Source: an uncultured bacterium (lineage in GTDB: Bacteria; Cyanobacteriota; Vampirovibrionia; Gastranaerophilales; Gastranaerophilaceae). From it: DNA of 10,005 bases. This document shows, piece after piece, positions 1 through 7,195 of this stretch. Where the stretch lies: positions 1-10,005 of the forward strand of contig USCK01000061.1 of NCBI GenBank assembly GCA_900553205.1, in the 5' to 3' direction. Each line of letters starts with the position of its first letter. Position 1 is the stretch's first letter. The notes below the pieces were generated by a model. The model had not been told where the DNA came from, made no database searches, and saw only the letters and a list, made by a program, of their open reading frames with translations. The position numbers and the translations under genes are program-made.

Positions 1-1395
1 CATTGAAGGTTTGTTTACGTGAGGTACAAGCAACATGTGTTTTTGAGGACGAATACTTGTTTCATAATCATTTATTTTTACAATTCTCGGAATATCTTTT
101 GCAACAAGAGCCCCAGCTACTGTTGTTGTAGTTTTTTCTGTTGTTAACTTTATTGTTAGCAAACCTGCAAAATTACATTTAACCTTTGAACGTGTTGAAA
201 TTATATCAATTCCTCGTTTTTTTGCTAAAACAGGAGCGTTTACATAATTAACACCTTCAAGTAATGATGACAATGCACCTTTTAAAACTGCAACTTCTAA
301 CGGCTGAATATCTAATTCTGCCAAATCACCTTGAGCTGTAATTTCTATTGTTTTTATCATTCCGTCAGCAATCTGCATTGCCAGTTCACCTGAATTTTCT
401 GCAATTTGCATATAATCCTTGACTGGCTCTAGTTTATCAGGTCTTAAAGATGGAATATTAACTGCAGAAGTTGCAGAGCCGCCTGACAATACTTCTTTTA
501 TTTGTTCGGCAACATCAATAGCAACATTCATCTGAGCCTCTGTTGTACTTGCTCCTAAATGTGGAGTTAGAACAATGTTTCCTGTACATTCTACAAGAGG
601 ACAATTTTCTATATGAGGTTCATTTTCATAAACATCTATAGCTGCAGCAGCTACTTGTCCACTCTCAATAGCATCTTTTAAATCTTGCTCATTTATGATT
701 CCACCTCTTGCACAATTAACAAGTCTTACACCTTTTTTCATTTTTGCAATAGTATCTTTGTTAATCATGTTAATAGTATCTTTTGTTTTTGGAACATGAA
801 CGGTGATAAAATCACACTTACCCCAGAAATCATCAAGAGAAGCAACATACTCACCACCCATTTTTTCAACTACTTCTTTAGAAGTGAATGGGTCAAATAC
901 AACTATTTTCATACCTAAAGCTAAAGCAACTTGTGCAACATGTGAGCCTATTTTCCCTAGTCCAATAATACCAAGAGTTTTGGAATACAATTCAGTACCA
1001 GTAAACTTTGCTCTGTCCCATTTACCTTGTTTTGTAGAAGTTGCTGCTGGTGCTATATTACGAGCCATAGCAAGCATAAGGGCAACTGTATGCTCTGCAG
1101 CTGCCATAGTATTACCATCTGGTGAATTTACAACAATAATACCTTTTTGAGTTGCTGAATCTAAATCTATATTATCAACACCAACACCAGCTCTACCTAT
1201 TATTTTTAAATTTTTTGCAGCTTCAATAATTCTAGGAGTAACTTTTGTCTGACTCCTAACCATTAAAGCATCATATTGTCCGATTTTTTCTACCAACTCA
1301 TCTTCTGACATTGTTGGCAAAAAATCTACATCTGCAACAGAAGATATAATATTTCCTGCTGATTCATTTATTTTATCTGTAACTAAAACTTTCAT
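1..1395 (-). CDS. serA: D-3-phosphoglycerate dehydrogenase (C-terminus cut by window edge)
   Basis: Oxidises 3-phosphoglycerate to 3-phosphohydroxypyruvate with NAD+, the first step of the phosphorylated serine pathway in the cytoplasm. I translated 465 residues by hand from the ATG at 1395; no stop occurs before base 1. The NAD-binding GLGKIG loop is at residues 145-150, and the catalytic triad of the family is visible as R230 (NCARGG), E259 (ENEP) and H279 (PHLGAST). After the catalytic core (about 1-300) comes an allosteric-substrate-binding-type domain. The last visible residues (HMLLVPHVNKP) are the first strand of the expected ACT domain, so this is the long serine-feedback-regulated form, usually about 525 residues, with some 60 residues missing. 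An AAGGAG ribosome site (1401-1406) lies 5 nt before the start and overlaps the stop of the upstream aminotransferase gene, so the two are one operon. Confidence 0.96.
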   Translation of the reverse strand, partial: MKVLVTDKINESAGNIISSVADVDFLPTMSEDELVEKIGQYDALMVRSQTKVTPRIIEAAKNLKIIGRAGVGVDNIDLDSATQKGIIVVNSPDGNTMAAAEHTVALMLAMARNIAPAATSTKQGKWDRAKFTGTELYSKTLGIIGLGKIGSHVAQVALALGMKIVVFDPFTSKEVVEKMGGEYVASLDDFWGKCDFITVHVPKTKDTINMINKDTIAKMKKGVRLVNCARGGIINEQDLKDAIESGQVAAAAIDVYENEPHIENCPLVECTGNIVLTPHLGASTTEAQMNVAIDVAEQIKEVLSGGSATSAVNIPSLRPDKLEPVKDYMQIAENSGELAMQIADGMIKTIEITAQGDLAELDIQPLEVAVLKGALSSLLEGVNYVNAPVLAKKRGIDIISTRSKVKCNFAGLLTIKLTTEKTTTTVAGALVAKDIPRIVKINDYETSIRPQKHMLLVPHVNKPSM

Positions 1396-1405
1396 TAAAA
1401 CTCCT

Positions 1406-2554
1406 TTATTTTAAGGCTTCAATAAGTGTTTTCACACCATTACCTAATTCAAACTTATGACCTAATTTGTATAATGTAGCCTCTAAAGCTCCTATAGCAG
1501 CAATCAAATCTCTATCACATACAAAACCTAATGTTCCCATTCTAAAGATTTTATCTTTTAATTTTGCTTGCCCGTTAGCAACTACAATATCAAAATCATT
1601 CTTCATTGTACTTCTAATATCTGGAACTGATATACCTTCAGGTGGCAATATAGATGTAATCGAATGACTTGCATCATTATCATCTTTTACCAACAACTCA
1701 AGATTAATAGCTCTCAAGGCGTTTCTTAATGCCATACAATGACGTTTATGACGAGCATTCATATTCTCTATGCCTTCTTCTTTTATCATTTTTAAAGCAG
1801 TATTAAGTCCAACAATCAGATTTACAGCAGGTGTAAATGGTGTTGTATCACCTTCTACAGCTTTTTTATGAGCAGCCCAATCAAAATAAAAACTAGGGTG
1901 CTTACATTGTTCATAAACCTTCCAAGCTCTTTCATTTGCAACTAAAAAAGCAAGTCCTGGAGGTATCATAAACCCTTTTTGAGAACCTGAAACAAGAACA
2001 TCAATTCCCCATTCATCAGGTTTTACCGGCATTGCACAAACAGATGTAACACCATCAACAACTGAAATTGCTCCGTGTTCTCTTATTATTGAACAAAGAG
2101 TTTTTACATCATTAGCTGCCCCTGTTGAAGTTTCACTATGAGTAAGTGTAACTATTTTAATTTCTTTATTTGTATCTTCTGCTAATCTCTTTTTCAAAAC
2201 TTCAGGGTCAATAACCTGTCCTGCTTCAACTTCTATTTTTTCGACATCAGCACCTCTTGATTCTGCAATTTTTGCCCAACGGTTGCCAAAATTGCCAAGA
2301 GATAGACAAAGAACTTTGTCCCCTTCATTAATTAAATTTTCAAGAGCAGCGCACATTGCACCAGTACCACTTGAAGTAAACATAAATACATCATTCTTTG
2401 TTTGAAAAACATATTTAAGGTTTTCATATACTTCTTTCAATATGGAGGAGAATTCGGACGAACGATGACCTATTGGGTGTTTTGCAATTTCTAACATTAC
2501 TGATTCAGGTACTGGAGTAGGTCCAGGAATCATTAAAAAAGTTTTGTCTTTCAT
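1406..2554 (-). CDS. Class V PLP-dependent aminotransferase (alanine/serine-glyoxylate or phosphoserine aminotransferase type)
   Basis: 382-residue cytosolic fold-type I aminotransferase of class V. It starts with the family signature PGPTPVPE (10-17). It then shows the PLP-phosphate loop SSGTGA (61-66), D167 in VVDGVTS for the PLP ring nitrogen, the Schiff-base lysine K193 in SGSQKG, and a substrate-carboxylate arginine R338 in FRMGTLG. Homologues are annotated as alanine-glyoxylate or serine-glyoxylate aminotransferase, or (misleadingly) as soluble hydrogenase 42 kDa subunit in cyanobacteria. It ends 10 nt before serA, which suggests it makes phosphoserine from phosphohydroxypyruvate; that is inferred from context, since this is not the classic SerC family. 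The reading frame extends upstream to an ATG at 2596, but AGGAGG at 2563-2568, 7 nt before the ATG at 2554, and the family N-terminus favour the shorter start. Confidence 0.93.
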   Translation of the reverse strand: MKDKTFLMIPGPTPVPESVMLEIAKHPIGHRSSEFSSILKEVYENLKYVFQTKNDVFMFTSSGTGAMCAALENLINEGDKVLCLSLGNFGNRWAKIAESRGADVEKIEVEAGQVIDPEVLKKRLAEDTNKEIKIVTLTHSETSTGAANDVKTLCSIIREHGAISVVDGVTSVCAMPVKPDEWGIDVLVSGSQKGFMIPPGLAFLVANERAWKVYEQCKHPSFYFDWAAHKKAVEGDTTPFTPAVNLIVGLNTALKMIKEEGIENMNARHKRHCMALRNALRAINLELLVKDDNDASHSITSILPPEGISVPDIRSTMKNDFDIVVANGQAKLKDKIFRMGTLGFVCDRDLIAAIGALEATLYKLGHKFELGNGVKTLIEALK

Positions 2555-2562
2555 TTTATAGC

Positions 2563-2568
2563 TCCTCC
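2563..2568 (-). promoter_or_regulatory. Ribosome binding site deciding the aminotransferase start
   Basis: AGGAGG on the minus strand inside a longer AGGAGGAG run. It is 7 nt before the ATG at 2554, so the upstream in-frame ATG at 2596 is rejected as the start; that one would add 14 residues with no family counterpart. Confidence 0.8.
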
Positions 2569-2584
2569 TATTATATACTTCTCT

Positions 2585-2597
2585 ATTGTGCCACAAT
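2585..2597. repeat. Short perfect dyad ATTGTG-C-CACAAT, possible operator
   Basis: Perfect 6-1-6 inverted repeat about 31-43 bp upstream of the aminotransferase start. The TGTG/CACA half-sites look like those read by helix-turn-helix regulators. It has no T-tract, so it is not a terminator. An operator role for the serine operon is inferred from position only. Confidence 0.4.
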
Positions 2598-2633
2598 TTT
2601 TATTTTTAGGATAGTTATTAAGAAGTTTTAAGC

Positions 2634-2659
2634 TTAAAGTTGTCAATACGCAACTTTAA
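2634..2659. repeat. Perfect 9-bp inverted repeat, possible operator
   Basis: TTAAAGTTG (2634-2642) and CAACTTTAA (2651-2659) are perfect inverted copies around an 8-nt spacer. They overlap a second 12-bp palindrome, TTTAAGCTTAAA (2627-2638). The dyad ends 5 bp before the predicted -35 of the gene at 2707, in the intergenic region shared with the divergent serine operon. That position suits a regulator site controlling one or both directions. No T-run follows it closely enough on either strand to make a convincing terminator. Confidence 0.45.
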
Positions 2660-2664
2660 AGATT

Positions 2665-2692
2665 TTGAAAACTTTATACTTATAGGTATATT
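2665..2692 (+). promoter_or_regulatory. Predicted sigma70-type promoter for the gene at 2707
   Basis: -35 TTGAAA (2665-2670), 16-nt spacer, -10 TATATT (2687-2692). An alternative -10, TATTAT at 2689-2694, gives 18 nt. The start of transcription would fall near 2699-2702, leaving only about 5-8 nt before the ATG, so the mRNA would be almost leaderless; only a weak AGG (2696-2698) precedes the start. Confidence 0.45.
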
Positions 2693-2706
2693 ATTAGGTA
2701 AGATTT

Positions 2707-3756
2707 ATGGCAACAGAAATAAATAAATTCTCTCAATTATCACATAGTACAGGATTACAAACTGGACAAAATAAACCTATACAATCTTCTAAAAAAGTAG
2801 CACCTGAACAAAACGAAGAAACAAATAAAGCTATAAAATACATGATAGGAGCAACTGCTATTGCTTCAATAATTGCTTTTGGAGTTCTAAGCAAAAAAGG
2901 TAAATTAGGAGAAAATGTTAAAAATGCGTTATGGGGAACATCAAAACCTAATACGGTTAAGCCAAATGTATCTTCAACTATTAATGATATACTAACTCCT
3001 GACCAAAAAGCAAAATCAACACTTGCAAATTTATATCAAAAGGTTATAGATAATGCAAATAAATCTGGTAATAATAGACGTGCTGGGATATTTGAACAAT
3101 GTAAAAACAATATAGATACTCTTGATACTAAAACCATTTACGGGAATTTGCTCGATGCCTTATACAAAGATTTGCGACTAGGAGAATATTCAACTTCTAA
3201 TTTAATAACAAAAGATATTGATAAAATAACTGCTCAAAGTTCTTCTTTGATAAAAGTAAAAAATGCACATGGCTGGCATTATAGAATCCCTAAAACTCAT
3301 CAAAATAACAAAGCCATAGATAGAGTTTCTGTAAATGCTTTAGCTGATGAAAATTTAATAAAAGAACTTGATGATTTATTTAGCTCAGGAAAAGTAAAAG
3401 GATATTACAAAACTCCAGACCAAGCTTTGAATTGGCTAGAGAGACACGATCCAATTACAATATATTTAGATGAAGCTGCTAATAAAAACACTTTAGACGC
3501 AATAAAATCCGTTTGTCAAAAATATATCCGTTCAACAGATGATGTATTGTTAGGTGATAAATTTGCACCCGGTATGGCTCTTCAAAAATCTCCAACAACA
3601 AAAGACATAGAAGATTTATTATCTCAAGCTCAAACTGTTGACCATCAACTTGAAAATGTTTTAAGAAAACAATTTACAGAAATTTCAACAGGGAATTTAA
3701 AAACATCTGCAGGTTACATTGAAGCTACTAAAAAGCTTTTAGAATTAATCAAATAA
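2707..3756 (+). CDS. Membrane-anchored protein of unknown function with possible HopA1-like C-terminal domain
   Basis: 349 residues, not confidently recognised. Residues 1-42 are hydrophilic and rich in Gln, Ser and Asn. Residues 43-61 form one hydrophobic helix, followed by a basic KKGK stretch. The remainder is soluble: a helical part (about 90-160), then a mixed alpha/beta part (about 180-300). Positive charge after the helix (KKGK) suggests that side faces the cytoplasm, but topology is not settled by eye. The C-terminal part has R206-VSVN, YYKTP (233-237), R246-HDPITIYL and FAPGMAL (286-292). Their order and spacing remind me of the HopA1 family (R.Y.NV, K, R.D..V.YL, APG..L), a comparison from memory with no alignment. 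The gene stands alone, divergent from the serine operon and convergent with the HAD gene, 9 nt away. No catalytic assignment is made. Confidence 0.8.
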   Translation: MATEINKFSQLSHSTGLQTGQNKPIQSSKKVAPEQNEETNKAIKYMIGATAIASIIAFGVLSKKGKLGENVKNALWGTSKPNTVKPNVSSTINDILTPDQKAKSTLANLYQKVIDNANKSGNNRRAGIFEQCKNNIDTLDTKTIYGNLLDALYKDLRLGEYSTSNLITKDIDKITAQSSSLIKVKNAHGWHYRIPKTHQNNKAIDRVSVNALADENLIKELDDLFSSGKVKGYYKTPDQALNWLERHDPITIYLDEAANKNTLDAIKSVCQKYIRSTDDVLLGDKFAPGMALQKSPTTKDIEDLLSQAQTVDHQLENVLRKQFTEISTGNLKTSAGYIEATKKLLELIK

Positions 3757-3765
3757 ATTTTATAT

Positions 3766-4521
3766 CTAATCTATTTCAATTTCTGCTAGATTTTTAACAA
3801 CATAAGGCGATGTTTCAAGTAAATCCTTAGCCTCAATTTGCCCTGTAGCAACAAGGATTGTTTTTTCTATTCCTGCATTTTTCCCAGCTAAATAATCCAT
3901 CGGAGCATCACCCACCATAATTGTAGTTTTAGGATTAGCTTTTAGTATTTCTAAAGCCATTTTCGCAGGAACTCCACTTTCTTTATGTTCAGGTGTTGAC
4001 TCTCGTCCAATTACAACTTCAAATAAATCTAACCAATCAAAATGTTCAAGTGTCATCATTGTAGATTCTTTAGAATCTGAGGTTACGATTCCACATTTTA
4101 TACCTAAAGAATGAACTTTTTTAATAAAATCAATTGCATTATCAATAGGCTTTGTATATTTTTGCATATCTGCATAAAATATCTTGTTTACTTTATCGAA
4201 AATTTCTTCAATTTCTTTATGATTTGTCGTAATCCCACAATCTTGCAAATTTTGACAAAAAATATCTATAATTTTAGGACGTGAATAAAGGGCTGTAATT
4301 CCATCACTTAGCATTTTTCCTGTTGCTACATTATAACCTAAAAACAAACAAAGTTTTGAAAACATATCTTTATTCATATCAAAATGATTTATAATGTTTT
4401 CGGCTCTAAGTTCTGTCATTTTGCCCCAAAAATAATGTAAATCAATAAATGTTCCATCTTTATCAAATAATATTGTTTCTATATTATTTATTATCCAATT
4501 GTTTGTCTTTAAACTAATCAC
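3766..4521 (-). CDS. HAD-superfamily hydrolase, phosphoglycolate phosphatase-like
   Basis: 251-residue cytosolic phosphatase of the haloacid dehalogenase superfamily, subfamily IA type with a helical C1 cap. Motif I is FDKDGT (nucleophile D20, acid D22), motif II is T147 in GIVTSDS, the motif III lysine is probably K180 (or the nearby K187), and motif IV is GDAPMD (D205, D209). Residues about 30-130 between motifs I and II are the helical cap that sets substrate choice. Phosphoglycolate phosphatase is the nearest familiar relative, but the substrate cannot be read from sequence. The frame opens at an ATG at 4542, yet GGAG at 4529-4532 lies 7 nt before the GTG at 4521, which I choose as start. 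The gene then overlaps the end of the ldpA-like gene by 8 nt, pointing to translational coupling and a shared transcript. A phosphoserine phosphatase role is possible, given the serine genes nearby. Confidence 0.88.
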   Translation of the reverse strand: MISLKTNNWIINNIETILFDKDGTFIDLHYFWGKMTELRAENIINHFDMNKDMFSKLCLFLGYNVATGKMLSDGITALYSRPKIIDIFCQNLQDCGITTNHKEIEEIFDKVNKIFYADMQKYTKPIDNAIDFIKKVHSLGIKCGIVTSDSKESTMMTLEHFDWLDLFEVVIGRESTPEHKESGVPAKMALEILKANPKTTIMVGDAPMDYLAGKNAGIEKTILVATGQIEAKDLLETSPYVVKNLAEIEID

Positions 4522-5482
4522 GCATATTCTCCAATGACACATCTATAAGATTTTTGGCGATTTTTACGGCTTCTGCCATTGATTTTTCATTTGTTAAAAT
4601 ATCATCTTGAACAAGATAATCTTTAATTATTTTTCTAGCATAAGACCCTACGGCAAGACAGTTTGGACGAACTCCACACATTTTAGCAAGTTCTGTTGAT
4701 TTTGTATTAGTTCCTCCTGACATCATTATATATGCTGGCATTTTCGCATTTTGGAATAATTGAGCAGTCGCAACTGATTGAAGCGTTGTACCAAACTCAT
4801 CATTACTTCCACTCATTGCAATACCGTCAGCCTGTATTATTGTTGTATAAGGCTTTCTTTTTGACAACATTCTCTCAACTCGTTGTTTTAGTTTTACATC
4901 ACCTAATGCTGAACGGTCGATTGAAATACACAACATACCATCGAAATAATCCATTATTTGTTGCCATTTTTTATCAACATCAGCTTCATCTTCTGTAATT
5001 GCGTGGAATTCAATACAATCAAGACCTTTTACAACAAGTTCAGGAAGAATTTCATTGTAATCTTGTAATTGAGTAACCATTTCTATAGCTTTATTTGGAC
5101 ATTGTTTCGCACACTGTGTACAACCTAAGCATCTTTCTTTTTTTACGCTATAAGCTTCACCTTCTATAATTGCATCGTGTGGACAAACAGATTTACAAAC
5201 ACCACATTTTACACATTTCTCAGAATCTATAATAGCTTTTGTAATATGTGGGTCACCATCTATACCTACACTTACACATAAATATCTGTCTTTTTCTATT
5301 CCTGCATTTTTTAAGCCTCGTTTTGCAGCGTCAACGATTTCCGGCTTTGCACAAACATCAAAGAACATACAACCAGCCTTTGAGTAAATAGTAACAAGCC
5401 TTTCTACTTCTATAGCATCTTCATTACCTGCACCACATACTAGCTTGAAACATTGTTTTTTATCTAATAAATCTTTTAACAT
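4514..5482 (-). CDS. ldpA: LdpA-like double [4Fe-4S] iron-sulfur protein
   Basis: 322 residues. The middle carries two classic ferredoxin motifs: C90, C93, C96, C100-P and C118, C121, C124, C128-P, which should bind two [4Fe-4S] clusters. The N-terminal part (FKLVCGAG, then an AG.MFFDV..KP segment) and the C-terminal part (IIQADGIAMSG, SGGTN 255-259, GSYARK 279-284) match what I know of LdpA. In cyanobacteria LdpA links redox state to the period of the Kai clock and associates with clock proteins. Both flanks look like TIM-barrel-type pieces around the cluster domain. No Kai or photosynthesis gene is in the window, so the role here is unknown; a redox enzyme or sensor is a reasonable guess. 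A weak AAGGG site precedes the ATG. The downstream HAD gene overlaps by 8 nt. Extra cysteines (C11, C16, C38, C44, C69) may matter. Confidence 0.85.
   Translation of the reverse strand: MLKDLLDKKQCFKLVCGAGNEDAIEVERLVTIYSKAGCMFFDVCAKPEIVDAAKRGLKNAGIEKDRYLCVSVGIDGDPHITKAIIDSEKCVKCGVCKSVCPHDAIIEGEAYSVKKERCLGCTQCAKQCPNKAIEMVTQLQDYNEILPELVVKGLDCIEFHAITEDEADVDKKWQQIMDYFDGMLCISIDRSALGDVKLKQRVERMLSKRKPYTTIIQADGIAMSGSNDEFGTTLQSVATAQLFQNAKMPAYIMMSGGTNTKSTELAKMCGVRPNCLAVGSYARKIIKDYLVQDDILTNEKSMAEAVKIAKNLIDVSLENMRD
4529..4532 (-). promoter_or_regulatory. Ribosome binding site inside ldpA-like gene, sets a GTG start
   Basis: GGAG on the minus strand lies within the last codons of the ldpA-like gene (the part coding LENMRD), 7 nt before the GTG at 4521. 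It makes GTG a better start than the upstream ATG at 4542, which has no such site. Confidence 0.65.
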
Positions 5483-5514
5483 AAATTGAACCCTTAAATT
5501 ATATTTACGAATAA

Positions 5515-5543
5515 TTTATACTACGACAGGATTAAGAATTCAA
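5515..5543 (-). promoter_or_regulatory. Predicted sigma70-type promoter for ldpA-like/HAD operon
   Basis: On the minus strand, -35 TTGAAT (5538-5543), 17-nt spacer, -10 TATAAA (5515-5520). Transcription would start near 5508, about 26 nt before the ATG. A second TATAAT (5498-5503) lies closer but lacks a good -35. The site separates this operon from the serpin-like gene upstream. Confidence 0.5.
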
Positions 5544-5554
5544 TATTATATTAA

Positions 5555-6598
5555 TTATTTTCTTCCTGTTTTATTTATAGAAACAACATCATGAACTCGC
5601 ATTGCAAAATATGGAACTTTTTGACCTTTTTCAATCAAGAATATAACAAAGTTATCATTGAAAGAAAAACTTCTACCTCGAATTGGTTCAAGACAAGTAC
5701 ATCTTACCATCGCAGCAGCCTCGCTTTTTAGTTTAATACCTTCGTTATTCATTTTGAAATCTATGGTTTCTATTGTTTTATCTATTCTAAAATTAGTATT
5801 TGCAATATTATGACCTTCTAATTCTCCAAAATTTGTAACTTTGTACAAGTTTATATTTGGAATCATTAATGTGTCATCTTTTACGAAATTTTTATTACCT
5901 TTGTAATTTTTTTCTTTTTGGTTAATATCAGCAAAAGATTTAGCAAAAGTTTCATTATTGTTTGTTCTATACAAAAGAACTTCATCTTTACCTTTGGTAT
6001 AAAGTTTTACTGCAAAATCTTTATCATTGTTATAGAACATTACATGAACATTTTTATATAATTTTGAATTACTATTATCTTTTATACCAAAATATTGAAC
6101 AGGTTTTCTATTTTTACCAAAATAACCTTGAGGAAGTTTATCAAATGCACTTAGAAATTGAAAATCTTTTTTTAACATTGCATAAACAAAAAGTTTATTA
6201 GGTTGATATGAAAAATCGAACATATCTAAGATGTCACTTTTTTCATGGAATTTCTTTTTTATACCTTTTTCTATTTCTTTTTTTAATTTTGGAGATACTA
6301 TTCCAGACTTAGTATAATATGCAGAAATATCTATGTTGTTTTTGGTAAACTCTTTTTTGTTCAAATCAGTTGCCATTTTAGAATGAAAACCTACAAATTT
6401 GATTGGAGCTTTTACGATATTCTCTAAGATTTCATTCCATACAATTTGAAAAGTTCCAACCCATATACGATTTTCTGTAACAGATTGAGTAGTCATTGTT
6501 GGCAATACTTCAATCGATTCATCTGTAGCATACGACCTTAGAGGAATTAAAGATAAACCTATTGCAAAAACAAATAAAACTGCTATGATTTTCTTCAT
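5555..6598 (-). CDS. Secreted divergent serpin-like protein
   Basis: 347 residues with a clear Sec signal peptide: MKK, a hydrophobic core (4-20) and a likely cut after SYA (residue 24). The C-terminus follows the serpin plan. NNEG (284-287) is followed by SEAAAM (292-297), like the serpin hinge. Then comes a loop, then FNDNFVIFLIEKGQKVPYFAMRV, like the last two strands of serpins. From E293 to F317 the spacing equals that from the hinge EAA to KPF in human alpha-1-antitrypsin, and the strand after it also matches without gaps (recalled, not aligned by program). The middle LFVYAML..FQFLSAFD...FG resembles the serpin s3A region. The hinge has a three-residue insertion with lysines, which argues against normal loop insertion and thus against classic protease inhibition. 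The only two cysteines, C300 and C302, sit in the presumed reactive loop. AAGGAG lies 8 nt before the ATG. Confidence 0.7.
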   Translation of the reverse strand: MKKIIAVLFVFAIGLSLIPLRSYATDESIEVLPTMTTQSVTENRIWVGTFQIVWNEILENIVKAPIKFVGFHSKMATDLNKKEFTKNNIDISAYYTKSGIVSPKLKKEIEKGIKKKFHEKSDILDMFDFSYQPNKLFVYAMLKKDFQFLSAFDKLPQGYFGKNRKPVQYFGIKDNSNSKLYKNVHVMFYNNDKDFAVKLYTKGKDEVLLYRTNNNETFAKSFADINQKEKNYKGNKNFVKDDTLMIPNINLYKVTNFGELEGHNIANTNFRIDKTIETIDFKMNNEGIKLKSEAAAMVRCTCLEPIRGRSFSFNDNFVIFLIEKGQKVPYFAMRVHDVVSINKTGRK

Positions 6599-6668
6599 AA
6601 ATATTTCTCCTTATTTCGTTGCAAATATATTATATAATAATTTGAAATTTTATGCTTAAATTTATTTA

Positions 6669-7178
6669 ATGGATAAATTTTTTATTACAATTGCAAACTT
6701 CCCAATAGGAGAACTTACACTTTGTTCTAATAAAACTGCTCTTGTCGGGATATGGTTTGAGAAGCAAAAATATTTCGGTGCAAATTTGCTAAAAGATGCG
6801 ATTCAAAATGATAGCTTAGAAATATTTAAAGAAACAAAACTATGGTTAAAAGATTATTTTAGAGGAGTTAAAGTCCAACCAAAGGATTTGCCTTTAGCAC
6901 CTATCGGAAATGAATTCCGACAAGCAGTTTGGCAGAAATTATGCAAAATACCTTATGGTGAAACAACGACTTATGGAGCTATAGCAAAAGAAATCGCAAG
7001 CCAAAGAGGTTTATCGAGAATGTCTGCTCAGGCTATTGGTGGAGCTATAGGACATAATCCGATATCTATAATCATTCCTTGCCATAGAGTAGTTGGTAAA
7101 AACGGGAATATAACAGGCTACGCAAGTGGTATTGAGAGAAAGAAGATGTTATTAGAAATAGAATCTTGTAACCTATGA
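6669..7178 (+). CDS. ogt: Methylated-DNA--protein-cysteine S-methyltransferase
   Basis: 169-residue suicide repair protein that moves the alkyl group from O6-alkylguanine in DNA to its own cysteine. The acceptor is C138 in IPCHRVVG. Residues 1-75 form the ribonuclease-like N-terminal domain (FPIGELTLCSN near 11-21). The DNA-binding domain begins at NEFRQAVWQ (81-89) and includes PYGETTTYGAIAKEI and the N-P hinge before IIIPCHRV. No Ada regulatory domain is present, so it is of the Ogt type. The usual arginine finger (A-R-A-V-G) reads A-Q121-A-I-G here. No Shine-Dalgarno site precedes the ATG. A TATAAT at 6633-6638 in the 70-nt gap shared with the divergent serpin-like gene could be the -10, but I see no good -35. 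It converges with the HrgA-like gene, 17 nt apart. Confidence 0.96.
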   Translation: MDKFFITIANFPIGELTLCSNKTALVGIWFEKQKYFGANLLKDAIQNDSLEIFKETKLWLKDYFRGVKVQPKDLPLAPIGNEFRQAVWQKLCKIPYGETTTYGAIAKEIASQRGLSRMSAQAIGGAIGHNPISIIIPCHRVVGKNGNITGYASGIERKKMLLEIESCNL

Positions 7179-7195
7179 TTATTCGTGTATAATGT

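Noticed and set aside
803..1150. 115-residue plus-strand open frame opposite serA
   Set aside because: Antisense shadow of the serA coding region, with no ribosome site or recognisable domain.
2570..2575. Minus-strand TATAAT with TTGTGG 15 nt upstream as the aminotransferase promoter
   Set aside because: The transcript would start inside or after the AGGAGG site and lose it; the spacer is also short.
4522..4542. ATG start at 4542 for the HAD gene
   Set aside because: No ribosome site precedes it, and the added residues have no family counterpart; GTG at 4521 is better placed.
4732..4998. 88-residue plus-strand open frame opposite the ldpA-like gene
   Set aside because: Shadow of a clearly conserved gene; the composition is that of an antisense frame.
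5526..5568. ACAGGA...TCCTGT inverted repeat as a terminator after the serpin-like gene
   Set aside because: The six-base arms are more than 25 nt apart, straddle the stop codon and lack a T-tract.
5962..6201. 79-residue plus-strand open frame opposite the serpin-like gene
   Set aside because: Tyr/Leu/His-rich antisense translation of an AT-rich gene with no support of its own.
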